From Litoribacillus peritrichatus (GTDB lineage: Bacteria > Pseudomonadota > Gammaproteobacteria > Pseudomonadales > Litoribrevibacteraceae): a stretch of DNA of 64,000 nucleotides. The position numbers were made by a program, and so were the translations under genes. Shown piece after piece: positions 25,177 to 33,514 of this stretch. The DNA lies in assembly GCF_039537985.1 (NCBI RefSeq), contig NZ_BAABBN010000003.1, positions 1-64,000 on the forward strand, written 5' to 3'. Below the pieces are notes generated by a model that worked only from the letters and a program-made list of their open reading frames with translations, was not told where the DNA came from and ran no database searches. Numbering within the stretch: position 1 is the stretch's first letter; each line of letters begins with the position of its first letter.

Positions 25177-25858
25177 ATGGGTGATTATTCCTGCTCGATC
25201 TGGTAGCAAGGGTGTAAAAGATAAGAATATTGCAAATATTGGTGGTAAGCCTTTATTGCAACATGCAATAGAAACTACATTGAAGTATTTTGATCGTGAG
25301 AAAATTATTGTTTCAACTGATAGTCAGTGCTACATGGAGATAGCTTTGAGACTAGGGTTGAAAGATTTTGGCTTAAGGCCTGAAGAGTTATCTAGTGGTG
25401 AGGCACACATCAAGGATGTTGTTATATACGAAATGTCTAAGCTGGTTGATATTGGAAAAGTTGATCCGAAGGGTACTTCATGTTTTTTAATTGAACCATC
25501 TCATTTTAGCTTAAGACCCAATATAGCAGAAGCGAGAAAAATAATGAAAACAGGGGATTATAATAGTGTTGTATCATTGGTGCCTGTTCCTAATAAATAC
25601 CATTATAACAAGCAGTATTTTATAGATAGTACAGGTGATGCTATATTTATTGGTCAAACTTCTAATATAAATCGTCAGTCTCTAACTTCATCGTACATAC
25701 GTTCTGGTGAGCTATATGCTTTTAACTTAGAAGCGGTTATGCAATGCGAGAACTTACAACCTAGTCCTACCAAAAGTTTGATATTAAATGGTCAGTTTGC
25801 AAATATTGATGAGCCAATTGATCTTGACGAAGCGATTAAAATTTGGAGCGAAGAGTAG
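25166..25858 (+). CDS. Divergent acylneuraminate cytidylyltransferase-family protein (NeuA-like)
   Basis: The N-terminal CTP-binding segment is clear (VIIPARSGSKGVKDKNIANI), and the C-terminus ends in IDEPIDLDEAIKIW as in CMP-nonulosonate synthetases. In between, the family motif usually written QPTSPLR reads EPSHFSLRP. The enzyme may therefore use an unusual sugar or have a changed activity. The usual role is to activate a nonulosonic acid as the CMP-sugar. It is 230 residues, the normal length for a single-domain enzyme. It overlaps the methyltransferase-like gene by 11 nt and touches the NeuB gene (TAGTG). A second, conventional NeuA homologue lies at 27982-28692, so this one may serve a different substrate. 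Confidence 0.78.
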   Translation: MKDEWVIIPARSGSKGVKDKNIANIGGKPLLQHAIETTLKYFDREKIIVSTDSQCYMEIALRLGLKDFGLRPEELSSGEAHIKDVVIYEMSKLVDIGKVDPKGTSCFLIEPSHFSLRPNIAEARKIMKTGDYNSVVSLVPVPNKYHYNKQYFIDSTGDAIFIGQTSNINRQSLTSSYIRSGELYAFNLEAVMQCENLQPSPTKSLILNGQFANIDEPIDLDEAIKIWSEE

Positions 25859-26850
25859 TGGAGTTAATTGCCGAGTTAGGTCAAATCCATGATGGCTCTC
25901 ATGGGGAGGCAGAGAAAATGGTTGAGGCATTATTAAAGACTAATGTTTCTACTATTAAATTTCAACACCATCTAGCAGATTCAGAAAGCAGCGATAAAGA
26001 AAAGTTTAGAGTTAGTTTTAGTCGGCAAGATTCTACTAGGCAGAGCTATTGGAAACGAATGGAGCTTCCAATTGAATTCCTTAGGGATGTAAAGATTGAA
26101 ATTGAAAGTCGTGGAAAAAAATTTTTATGTACCCCGTTTTGTCTTGAAGCTGTCGATCAGCTAGAATCTATAGGAGTTGATCGTTATAAAATTGGTTCTG
26201 CAGATGCTGGTAATCCAATTTTACTTAAATATATTTCCGAAACTAAGAAGCCCGTAATTATTTCAAATGGTTTTCGGGATATGGTAGCAATAGAGCAGGC
26301 AATAGAGTGTCTGGCTTTACCTTTAGATAAAATCTCTCTTCTACACTGTACAACTGCTTATCCAACTCCACTAAATGCGGTTGATTTAGGGCAAATACAG
26401 GTTCTTAAGAACTTTAATGTACATTCAGTTGGTTTATCTGATCATTCAGGTAGTATTTGGCCATTGTTATTTTCAGCTGCTTATGGTGCTCAAATCGGAG
26501 AATTTCATGTTTGTTGGGACAGAAGGCAGTTTGCGCCTGATGCAGCATCTTCGCTAGAAATTAGAGAAATTGACTTGCTAACCCAAGGTATCGATTCATT
26601 CTATGAAACGAGAATGAAAACACCCGATAATATATTAGAAAGTGTAAATAATACTAAAAAAGTATTTACCCGAAGTGTCCGTCTTAGAAATGATTTGGTC
26701 AGTGGATCAAAACTAAGATTAAAGGATCTGGAAACATTTAAACCTGGTGGTGAAGGTCTATCACCTAGCGAGGTAATGCTTCTTATCGGAAAAACAGTCA
26801 GTGCTAATTTGAAAGTGGGTCATGTGGTTAAGGGGTGTGAGTTTGAATAA
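25858..26850 (+). CDS. Divergent nonulosonic acid synthase (NeuB family)
   Basis: A NeuB-type TIM barrel with AELGQIHDGSHG in place of the usual AEIGVNHNG, STIKFQHH, LHCTTAYPTPLNAVDL and VGLSDHSGSI. A C-terminal SAF domain follows (KPGGEGLSPSEVMLLIGK). The metal-binding His of SDH is kept, and the second His appears as GEFHVCWDRRQFAPDAAS. Elsewhere IGSADAGNP stands where IPSGEINN is usual, and ISNGF where ISTGM is usual. The substrate pocket therefore differs from classical sialic or legionaminic synthases. GTG 25858 is chosen because GGAG lies 9 nt upstream and it overlaps the previous stop by one base; an upstream ATG at 25843 lacks this support. It is about 330 residues. It overlaps the NeuC homologue by 8 nt. 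Confidence 0.82.
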   Translation: MELIAELGQIHDGSHGEAEKMVEALLKTNVSTIKFQHHLADSESSDKEKFRVSFSRQDSTRQSYWKRMELPIEFLRDVKIEIESRGKKFLCTPFCLEAVDQLESIGVDRYKIGSADAGNPILLKYISETKKPVIISNGFRDMVAIEQAIECLALPLDKISLLHCTTAYPTPLNAVDLGQIQVLKNFNVHSVGLSDHSGSIWPLLFSAAYGAQIGEFHVCWDRRQFAPDAASSLEIREIDLLTQGIDSFYETRMKTPDNILESVNNTKKVFTRSVRLRNDLVSGSKLRLKDLETFKPGGEGLSPSEVMLLIGKTVSANLKVGHVVKGCEFE

Positions 26851-27985
26851 TAATAAAGTTGGTATATTGATGGCTAATCGAGCAAATTGGGCTCGATCTA
26901 AAACAGTGATTGAACATCTTGCTCTTAATACTGACATAGAGCTTCATGCTTTTTGTTGTAGCAGTTTTTTATTACAAAAATTTGGTATGCCTGTTAAGGA
27001 TTTTGAACAGGAACACTCAGAGGTGATAACACACCGAGTATACAATAATGTTGAGGGAGAGACGTTATTGACACAAACTGTCAGTACTGGACTGTTAGTA
27101 AGTCAACTTGCCCCGCTAATTGATACCGTTAAAATTAAGTGTTTAATTGTTATCGCTGATAGATATGAGGTGATTGCAGGAGCGATTGCTGCTCGATATC
27201 AAAACGTCCCCGTTATCCATATTCAGGGCGGTGAAGTATCTGGAAATATAGATGACTTGGTTAGGAATTCTGTATCCTCTTTATCTGAATTGCATTTCCC
27301 TTGTACTCAAATGGCATACGAGAGACTTCAGTCTTCTTATTTTGTTCGTGGTTTCATTGATAACTATGGCTGTCCTGCTATGGATTTAGTATATCGAAGA
27401 GAAAAAAAAGATATTAACCGAATTTTAAATTCTAATGGCTTTGTTGGTAACCTTAAAAAGAGGGATTCAACCTATTACTTAGTTGTATTTCATCCTGAGA
27501 CAGAAAATTACGATGAAGTAGAGCAAATAGCTCAAAAGTTTTTTAATAAGATTGAACGTTTATCAAAAGACACTCATATAGTAGTGCTTTGGCCAAATAT
27601 TGATGCTGGTTCTGATAGTGTTGCTAAAGAAGTAAGAAAAATGCGAGAACGGAATGCAGAGTTAAATATATCCTTTTATAAAAACTTTTCTGCAGAAGAT
27701 TATATTTGTGTTTTAGAAAATGCAGAGATACTCATTGGTAATTCTTCTTCATTTATTCGGGAGGCATCGGTTATTGGCAAGAAATCGATATTAGTTGGTG
27801 ATCGTCAAAGTAACCGTGATATTGGAAAAAATGTGGTTGCAAAACTCAGTGTAGAAGAGTTTTCTGAATTTGATTTATCTAGTGTTATTAATAAAACAGT
27901 TACACCTTCAGATACTTATGGCTCTGGAGATGCAGGTAAAAAAATTTCTGATAAAATATGTTCATTTATAGGGGCAGGGAATTGA
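26843..27985 (+). CDS. Divergent hydrolysing UDP-sugar 2-epimerase (NeuC family)
   Basis: This GT-B-type NeuC relative begins VGILMANRANWARSKTVIEH, where the usual motif is GTRAEYG. It keeps IADRYEVIAGAIAA and HIQGGEVSGNIDDLVRNSV. The family His of RHSITKLS is replaced by Asn (VRNSVSSLS). The C-terminal nucleotide-binding segment is normal (LIGNSSSFIREASVIGKK). It would supply the amino sugar for the adjacent NeuB relative; the substrate is unknown. TTG 26843 is chosen: AAGGGG lies 7 nt upstream, and the codon overlaps the NeuB stop by 8 nt. ATG 26822 is the alternative. It overlaps the following gene by 4 nt, so four consecutive genes are coupled by overlaps. Confidence 0.8.
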   Translation: MNNNKVGILMANRANWARSKTVIEHLALNTDIELHAFCCSSFLLQKFGMPVKDFEQEHSEVITHRVYNNVEGETLLTQTVSTGLLVSQLAPLIDTVKIKCLIVIADRYEVIAGAIAARYQNVPVIHIQGGEVSGNIDDLVRNSVSSLSELHFPCTQMAYERLQSSYFVRGFIDNYGCPAMDLVYRREKKDINRILNSNGFVGNLKKRDSTYYLVVFHPETENYDEVEQIAQKFFNKIERLSKDTHIVVLWPNIDAGSDSVAKEVRKMRERNAELNISFYKNFSAEDYICVLENAEILIGNSSSFIREASVIGKKSILVGDRQSNRDIGKNVVAKLSVEEFSEFDLSSVINKTVTPSDTYGSGDAGKKISDKICSFIGAGN

Positions 27986-28692
27986 AGCCTAGTTATGTTG
28001 CAGTTATACCAGCTAGAGCTGGAAGTAAAAGAGTCAAGAAAAAAAATATCAGACCGTTTTTAGATACTTCCTTGGTAGAAATTGCAATCGAATTTGCAAT
28101 GGAGTCGAAACTATTCGATCGTATTATTGTATCTTCAGATGACGAAGAAGTGTTGTCTCTAGAACAAGATACCAAGTATACCAACGTATCTTTTGTTGAG
28201 AGGGATGAAAAGTCAGCAGGAGATACAAGCTCTGCTGCCCAGGTAGTATTTCATTTATTAGGTAAAGATATTTTATCAGAAAATGGCACTGCGATTGTTT
28301 ATCTTCAACCAACTAGCCCTTTTAGAAAATTATATGATTTAATGTCAGCGGTAGATGTTTTTGAAAATAATGGTTGTCTACAATCAGTGGTGTCTGTTGC
28401 TGAGCTATCTGAGCCTCAAGAATTTTTATATCAACTAGACAAAGATAACTCTATCGATATTTCTAAAAGTAATGTTCGCTCTCAGGATGGTACTAAGTTG
28501 TACAAGTTAAGTGGAGAGATATATATTACTCCTTTGAGTCACTTTTCTTGTTTAAACACCGATTCAATTTTGACGAGTAAAGCCATAGCATTTAAAAGTA
28601 CTGCAGATTGTACAATAGATATTGATACTGAGTTGGATTTTAATATGGCAGAGTATATTTTTAAGATAAATCAAGAGAAAAATAATGACTAA
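27982..28692 (+). CDS. CMP-nonulosonic acid synthetase (NeuA/LegF/PseF family)
   Basis: A conventional acylneuraminate cytidylyltransferase: AVIPARAGSKRVKKKNIRPF at the N-terminus, IIVSSDDEEVL, VYLQPTSPFRKLYDL with the intact QPTSPxR motif, and IDIDTELDFNMAEYIF at the C-terminus. It would activate the nonulosonic acid with CTP for transfer. Because no other canonical synthetase is present, this gene may serve both the legionaminic-type pathway (15587-20842) and the divergent cassette. TTG 27982 is chosen because AGGGG lies 7 nt upstream and the codon overlaps the previous stop (TTGA); the upstream ATG at 27958 would add eight residues. It overlaps the next gene by 8 nt. Length is about 236 residues, normal for the family. 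Confidence 0.87.
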   Translation: MKPSYVAVIPARAGSKRVKKKNIRPFLDTSLVEIAIEFAMESKLFDRIIVSSDDEEVLSLEQDTKYTNVSFVERDEKSAGDTSSAAQVVFHLLGKDILSENGTAIVYLQPTSPFRKLYDLMSAVDVFENNGCLQSVVSVAELSEPQEFLYQLDKDNSIDISKSNVRSQDGTKLYKLSGEIYITPLSHFSCLNTDSILTSKAIAFKSTADCTIDIDTELDFNMAEYIFKINQEKNND

Positions 28693-30382
28693 AAGGCTAA
28701 AACTCTTATTACTGAAGAATCAAAAATATAAGCTATTACTCCCCTTTTTTAGTGAGATGTTTTTTTGGTTAAAGAAAATAAAGAATAATCAAGCCCTTCC
28801 AGTTCTAGATTCTTCCATGGAGGGTTTGTTATTCAAACTGGAGAGAGCAGAGAAAAATCTTAAAATTAACTTTGTTACTGGATATGGCTTGGGAACGCAC
28901 TATCTGAAGCTAGAGCCTGTACTCATTAAGACACTAATTGCTAGAGGTCACTCGGTTACTTCTTTAATATGTGGTAAAGCGATAGGTTGCTGTGAATTTA
29001 ATGCTGACTGCGGCGAGAATAGTTCAGATGTGCCTTTTAAGTTTCGACGGGGTGTTACTCTGAATGCTAGATCTGACTTTGGTCAAAAGTGTGTCCGTAA
29101 TGTAGAAAGAGCTTACGAAAAGTTAGGTATAGAACAGCGTAGTCTTAATGGGGTATATGTTCTCTCAAACGAGCACATGAGAGCTGTTAAAGAAGTAACA
29201 GAGCTTCTAAGTATGAGCTCATTTTCTGAATTAAGGGAATTTAAATATAGGGAGGTTGCTGTAGGAGAAGAAGCTTTTGCTTCAACCTTGCGTGCATCCT
29301 TTATGGGAGATGTTAGTCATAGATTAGGAAACGTAGCTCTTTTTTTAGAAATGCTTAAATCAGCTATGAAACTTGTAGATATTTATTATCAAGAATTCAC
29401 GGATAACAAACCAGATAGAGTTGTGCTTATTCATGGTATTTATTTAACTCACGGTATACCAACGAAAGTTGCTACCAAGTTGGGTATACCTGTTATTGTT
29501 TTAGGAGGTGGAGGAATTAGGAAAAATACTCTAATTGGTTCACATCAAGAGACATATCACAAATCATTAGTTAATGAATCTAATTCCTCATGGGAAGGTA
29601 TTCAACTAACAGAAGAGGAGCGTAGTCGTGTCATTAATTATGCAACACAAAAAAGAAATAATGGTAATGCAGTAGACTATGTATCTTATCACCCAAATCC
29701 AAATAGCAATTTACAGCAGATCGAAAAAGAGCTTAGTTGTTCATTTGAGAAGTTTGATAAAATTGTTACTTTATATACCAATGTTCTTTGGGATGGGCAG
29801 ATTCTGTATGAATCAAATGCATATAATGGCGTTGTAGAATGGGTAATTGATACTGCAGAAATAGCTCGCAACTCACCTGAAACTCTATTTATTGTTCGGA
29901 TTCATCCGGCAGAGGTTAAGACTGCAAATCCATCTTTACAGCCTATAAAGGATGAATTGGATCGGGAATTAAAAGGGAAGTATCCCGATAACTTTAAAAT
30001 TGTAACCCCGTTTAGTGATATAGATAGTTATACGCTAGCCCAATTATCTGACGTTAACGTAATCTACGGTACAAAAATGGGTTTAGAAATAGCATTGCTT
30101 AAAAAATATTTGATTGTTGTCGGTGAGAGTTTTTCAAGAAACAAAGGCTATGGTACAGATGTGTCAACTCCGCAAGAGTATAGGGAAGCACTTAATACTA
30201 TTTTAAGTGATGAAGAAATATCTACGAGATATGAAAAGGCTCTTAAGTATGCAAACTATTTTTACTTTAGAAGAATGCTAGATATTCCCTCTGACAACGA
30301 ATTGAAAAGTGGAAAATTAAAGGGTTTGTCCACAATATTAGATGGAATTGAGTTAGAGACAGAATTTGTAGGGCCGAGATGA
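28685..30382 (+). CDS. Large capsule-synthesis/GT-B-like protein, candidate nonulosonic acid transferase
   Basis: This 565-residue protein has no signal peptide and no transmembrane helix, and carries GT-B-like elements. One is a Gly-rich turn INFVTGYGLGTHYLK near residue 60. Others are VVLIHGIYLTHGIP, the substrate-side FIVRIHPAEVK (about residue 400), and a C-terminal VIYGTKMGLEIALLKK. HPAE and the YG.KMGLE segment recall KpsC/KpsS-type capsule synthesis proteins and related Kdo or sialyl transferases. It directly follows the CMP-sugar synthetase (8-nt overlap) and overlaps a second protein with the same HPAE signature, so a role in transferring a CMP-activated sugar is a reasonable inference. 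The exact family could not be named with certainty. Confidence 0.6.
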   Translation: MTKRLKLLLLKNQKYKLLLPFFSEMFFWLKKIKNNQALPVLDSSMEGLLFKLERAEKNLKINFVTGYGLGTHYLKLEPVLIKTLIARGHSVTSLICGKAIGCCEFNADCGENSSDVPFKFRRGVTLNARSDFGQKCVRNVERAYEKLGIEQRSLNGVYVLSNEHMRAVKEVTELLSMSSFSELREFKYREVAVGEEAFASTLRASFMGDVSHRLGNVALFLEMLKSAMKLVDIYYQEFTDNKPDRVVLIHGIYLTHGIPTKVATKLGIPVIVLGGGGIRKNTLIGSHQETYHKSLVNESNSSWEGIQLTEEERSRVINYATQKRNNGNAVDYVSYHPNPNSNLQQIEKELSCSFEKFDKIVTLYTNVLWDGQILYESNAYNGVVEWVIDTAEIARNSPETLFIVRIHPAEVKTANPSLQPIKDELDRELKGKYPDNFKIVTPFSDIDSYTLAQLSDVNVIYGTKMGLEIALLKKYLIVVGESFSRNKGYGTDVSTPQEYREALNTILSDEEISTRYEKALKYANYFYFRRMLDIPSDNELKSGKLKGLSTILDGIELETEFVGPR

Positions 30383-31872
30383 TAAAACAATTGTTACTTT
30401 CAGTGCTGCGTAGTGTTTTTATGTGCATAAATACACTACGAGTTTCTTCGAGATTTAATCAAATAAATGATGGCGATAAAAAAATCTTGGTTATTATTAC
30501 GCCTTGGCGCCTTTCTCCTGTACCATATTTTACAATGATTATTGCTAAGTTATTGCAAGCAAAAGGGGGGAGAGTAGAGGTATTTTTAAGTAAGTATGGC
30601 TATCCAGATAGTAAAATCAATAGTAGAGTGGAGTTTTTTTTTATAAGGATATGCTTGCGAATATTGAAATTGAATATTGCAAATTATAAGAAACTAGATT
30701 CTGTTGAGATTAATTCTGGACAGCTCAATAATATAAATGATGTCGCTAAAAATACTGCCATTTGGCTTAAACGAGGTGAACAGAATGTCAATATAAAAGA
30801 TATTGATGAGGTGGCAGATCAGATTTCTAAATTTTACGTCGAGTTCAAAAGCTTAGCTTTTGATGTGAACTCTTATGATAAAGTGTTTTATGGTGGTGGG
30901 GTTACTGGGCCAACGGGGATAATATTGAAGTCATTGCTAACTGACCATGCTAAAGTGTCTACTTTTGATTCTGCACCAGGAAAGTGTATTATAACATCAG
31001 TAAATGGGGCTGCATGTAAATTACATGATTTACCAATTGTGTTTAATAAGTATAAAATATTATTAGAGGATGAAGGTGTAAAGCAAAGATTAATTGATCT
31101 TGCTAGTGACGAGATTGAAAGTCGTTTTAATGGAAATGACAGGTTTTGTTATCAAAACTCAAAGCACAAATACGAGGGTGATGAAATAGATATTCTTTTC
31201 CCTTTAAACAGCTCTTGGGATGCTTCAGCATTAGGCACTCACAAGATATTTAGTAGTAGTAGCGATTGGCTTTTGTCTAGTATTAAATACGTTGTTGAAA
31301 ATCATAATGTTGCCAAAATTGTAGTTAGGCAGCACCCTGCAGAAAGATATTCTTGGCAAAAATCTTCGGATAATATAGAAAAACTTTTAAGTGAATATAT
31401 CAATTCAAATAAGGTTGTCTTTGTTAAAGCTGATGATGATATAAGCTCATATGATCTTTTAAAAAAGACTAGTCTAGTGGTATATGGCAACAGCACAATT
31501 GGCCTAGAATCACTGATTCAAAATATTCCAGTCTTGTCTGCTGCGAATAGCTACCATAATGTCATGACCGGGCATTATATTTCTTCCAAAGAAGAGTACT
31601 TTACGAAATTGGATTTTTTACTTAATAATATAAAAGTCAAAAAAACTGTCGATAAACAGTCTGTTGCGGAAGCAAGCTTACTTTATGTCCTTGGGCAAAA
31701 GTGTAATTGGGTTGATACACTATATGGCCTTTCAAATTGGCGAGCTTGGCCTAAGTTAGGCGGTAAATTGTCAAACGAGGATAATATTTATAGTTTTGTT
31801 GATTCAATATTAACTGGTGTTCCGTTTTGTGATAAGCAATTAAGCAAAATTGTGGGCAAAGCGAATGATTAA
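30379..31872 (+). CDS. Second capsule-synthesis/GT-B-like protein
   Basis: This 497-residue protein shares with the preceding gene the C-terminal signature VVRQHPAERYSW followed by VVYGNSTIGLESLIQN, the nucleotide-sugar-binding half expected of capsule-synthesis GT-B enzymes. Near residue 35 VIITPWRLSPVPYF may form the first Rossmann strand. It overlaps its neighbours by 4 nt (ATGA) and 8 nt. The two proteins could act in succession on the same acceptor or add two different sugars. A T9 run lies inside the frame at 30634-30642 (residues VEFFFIR), which is slippage-prone but not unusual in this AT-rich stretch. Confidence 0.58.
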   Translation: MIKQLLLSVLRSVFMCINTLRVSSRFNQINDGDKKILVIITPWRLSPVPYFTMIIAKLLQAKGGRVEVFLSKYGYPDSKINSRVEFFFIRICLRILKLNIANYKKLDSVEINSGQLNNINDVAKNTAIWLKRGEQNVNIKDIDEVADQISKFYVEFKSLAFDVNSYDKVFYGGGVTGPTGIILKSLLTDHAKVSTFDSAPGKCIITSVNGAACKLHDLPIVFNKYKILLEDEGVKQRLIDLASDEIESRFNGNDRFCYQNSKHKYEGDEIDILFPLNSSWDASALGTHKIFSSSSDWLLSSIKYVVENHNVAKIVVRQHPAERYSWQKSSDNIEKLLSEYINSNKVVFVKADDDISSYDLLKKTSLVVYGNSTIGLESLIQNIPVLSAANSYHNVMTGHYISSKEEYFTKLDFLLNNIKVKKTVDKQSVAEASLLYVLGQKCNWVDTLYGLSNWRAWPKLGGKLSNEDNIYSFVDSILTGVPFCDKQLSKIVGKAND

Positions 31873-33514
31873 GAATGTAATTACTACACTTATTAAAACT
31901 GACCTAGTTTCAAGTCGCTATATAATTCTTTTGTGCTGTTTTGGGTTAATACTCAGTCTTGCTGAGGTCTTCACTGTTTATTCCTTAGTTAGCTTTTTTA
32001 ACCTCTTGCAAAATAGTGATGATGGTAACGAGTTTATGGCGGTACTTTTGGAAACACTCTATTTGAATGATGTTAATATTGTATTAGCTTCTGGAATAAT
32101 TCTATTGGTAAGTTATGTATTACTTACTTTTCTTAGGGTATTTGTCTTACGAATGACTACTTCAGGTGCTGCTTTTGAGGCTTTAAGGCTATCGAAAGAG
32201 CTTTATAACTCAGTCTCTGAAGTCTCTCCTTATTTTTGGCGAGATTTAGGAGAAGATTCTTCTATATCCCAATTGCAAAGAATTCAGTCCATAACTTTTT
32301 CCGTCATAATACCTGTAGCTAATTTACTTGTTTCAGTAATGGTTGCTACTGGCCTTATTGTTATGATTTCCGCAGCAAATGTGATTATAGTTGGAATTGC
32401 ATTAATTGCAGGGGGGCTTTCAATAGTTTTTGTATACAAACCGATTAATAGAAAAGTTAAGATCATGTCTGAACCCTTGGATGAAAGCATTCAGGATAGA
32501 GTTGATGGTTTGTTGGATTTAGTAAAAACTTCAGCTCAGCGCTGCCTTCAGAAAAGCTATGCTCCGGTGCATAAAAAAACTTTGGAAAAGGCACTTGAAA
32601 ATGACGCAAATTATTTTAATAGTGTCACTTCTATTAACTTCTATAACCTATTGCCAAAATATCTTATTGAGCTATTTATCTTTTTAGGAATTTTAGTATC
32701 TGTATTTGTTTCGATTGAAGGAACAGATGCCACAGAAGCAGCTGCTACGCTAGCCATGGTTGGTTTAGGGGTGTTAAGAGCTTTTCCCTATCTAAATGCC
32801 ATTCATTTTAATTTCGCAAAATTATTATCTTCATGGCCGCAATACTTGACTTTTAGTGATTTTATCCATGAGTTGAAGAGATATAAATTTAGTAAAAATG
32901 AATCTTTAACTAATAAGCTTGAATTTGAATTTAACTCTGATTTGCCTATAAGCCTTACTAAATCAGATGAAAAAGAAACAAAGAAAATCATCTTTAGAAG
33001 GGGACAGTGGTTTAAAGTAATCGGACCTTCTGGGAGTGGAAAGAGTACTCTAGTTAATGCCATGCTGTTCGGAGATAATCCTATATGGTCTTCTGAAAAT
33101 ATGTTAACTGATTTCGGACTAAGATGCGGTTATGTACAACAGGAGCCAAGATTTTCCGGTGGCAGTATTTATAATGGATTTAACATGCAGGAAGATACAG
33201 AGTCCAAAATGACTCAGCTTCAAACGCTTATGGAGCTGTTTGGGTTGGAAGAGTTAACAAGGGACTTTGAAACACTTGTGAATCAAAAGAACCCTCAATT
33301 ATCAGGTGGTCAATGGAGACGGATCTGTATTATAAAGGAGTTAATGCTTTATCCGGATATCCTTGTACTTGATGAGACTCTAGGGGCTATTTCAATCGAG
33401 CAAGAGCATGAAGTCCTTAATCAAATAAGGCGTAACTTTCCTGATTTGATATTAGTCGAAATATCTCATCGTAAAACTGCCATGAGAGATTATCAGGAGA
33501 TAGTAAGTGTATAA
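31865..33514 (+). CDS. ABC exporter half-transporter (PglK/MsbA-like candidate flippase)
   Basis: The N-terminal half has about six hydrophobic segments (from IILLCCFGLILSLAEVFTVY). The ATPase half has Walker A GPSGSGKST (about 387-395), the signature LSGGQWRR and Walker B DILVLDETLGA. This is a type IV ABC exporter fold, as in MsbA and the lipid-linked oligosaccharide flippase PglK. The chain is 549 residues from ATG 31865, which overlaps the previous stop by 8 nt; the TTG at 31850 is the alternative. The Gln-loop is visible as YVQQEP, and the switch His as ISHRK. No Wzx-type flippase is found in this locus, so this protein is a good candidate for moving the undecaprenyl-linked repeat unit across the inner membrane. 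Confidence 0.86.
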   Translation: MIKNVITTLIKTDLVSSRYIILLCCFGLILSLAEVFTVYSLVSFFNLLQNSDDGNEFMAVLLETLYLNDVNIVLASGIILLVSYVLLTFLRVFVLRMTTSGAAFEALRLSKELYNSVSEVSPYFWRDLGEDSSISQLQRIQSITFSVIIPVANLLVSVMVATGLIVMISAANVIIVGIALIAGGLSIVFVYKPINRKVKIMSEPLDESIQDRVDGLLDLVKTSAQRCLQKSYAPVHKKTLEKALENDANYFNSVTSINFYNLLPKYLIELFIFLGILVSVFVSIEGTDATEAAATLAMVGLGVLRAFPYLNAIHFNFAKLLSSWPQYLTFSDFIHELKRYKFSKNESLTNKLEFEFNSDLPISLTKSDEKETKKIIFRRGQWFKVIGPSGSGKSTLVNAMLFGDNPIWSSENMLTDFGLRCGYVQQEPRFSGGSIYNGFNMQEDTESKMTQLQTLMELFGLEELTRDFETLVNQKNPQLSGGQWRRICIIKELMLYPDILVLDETLGAISIEQEHEVLNQIRRNFPDLILVEISHRKTAMRDYQEIVSV

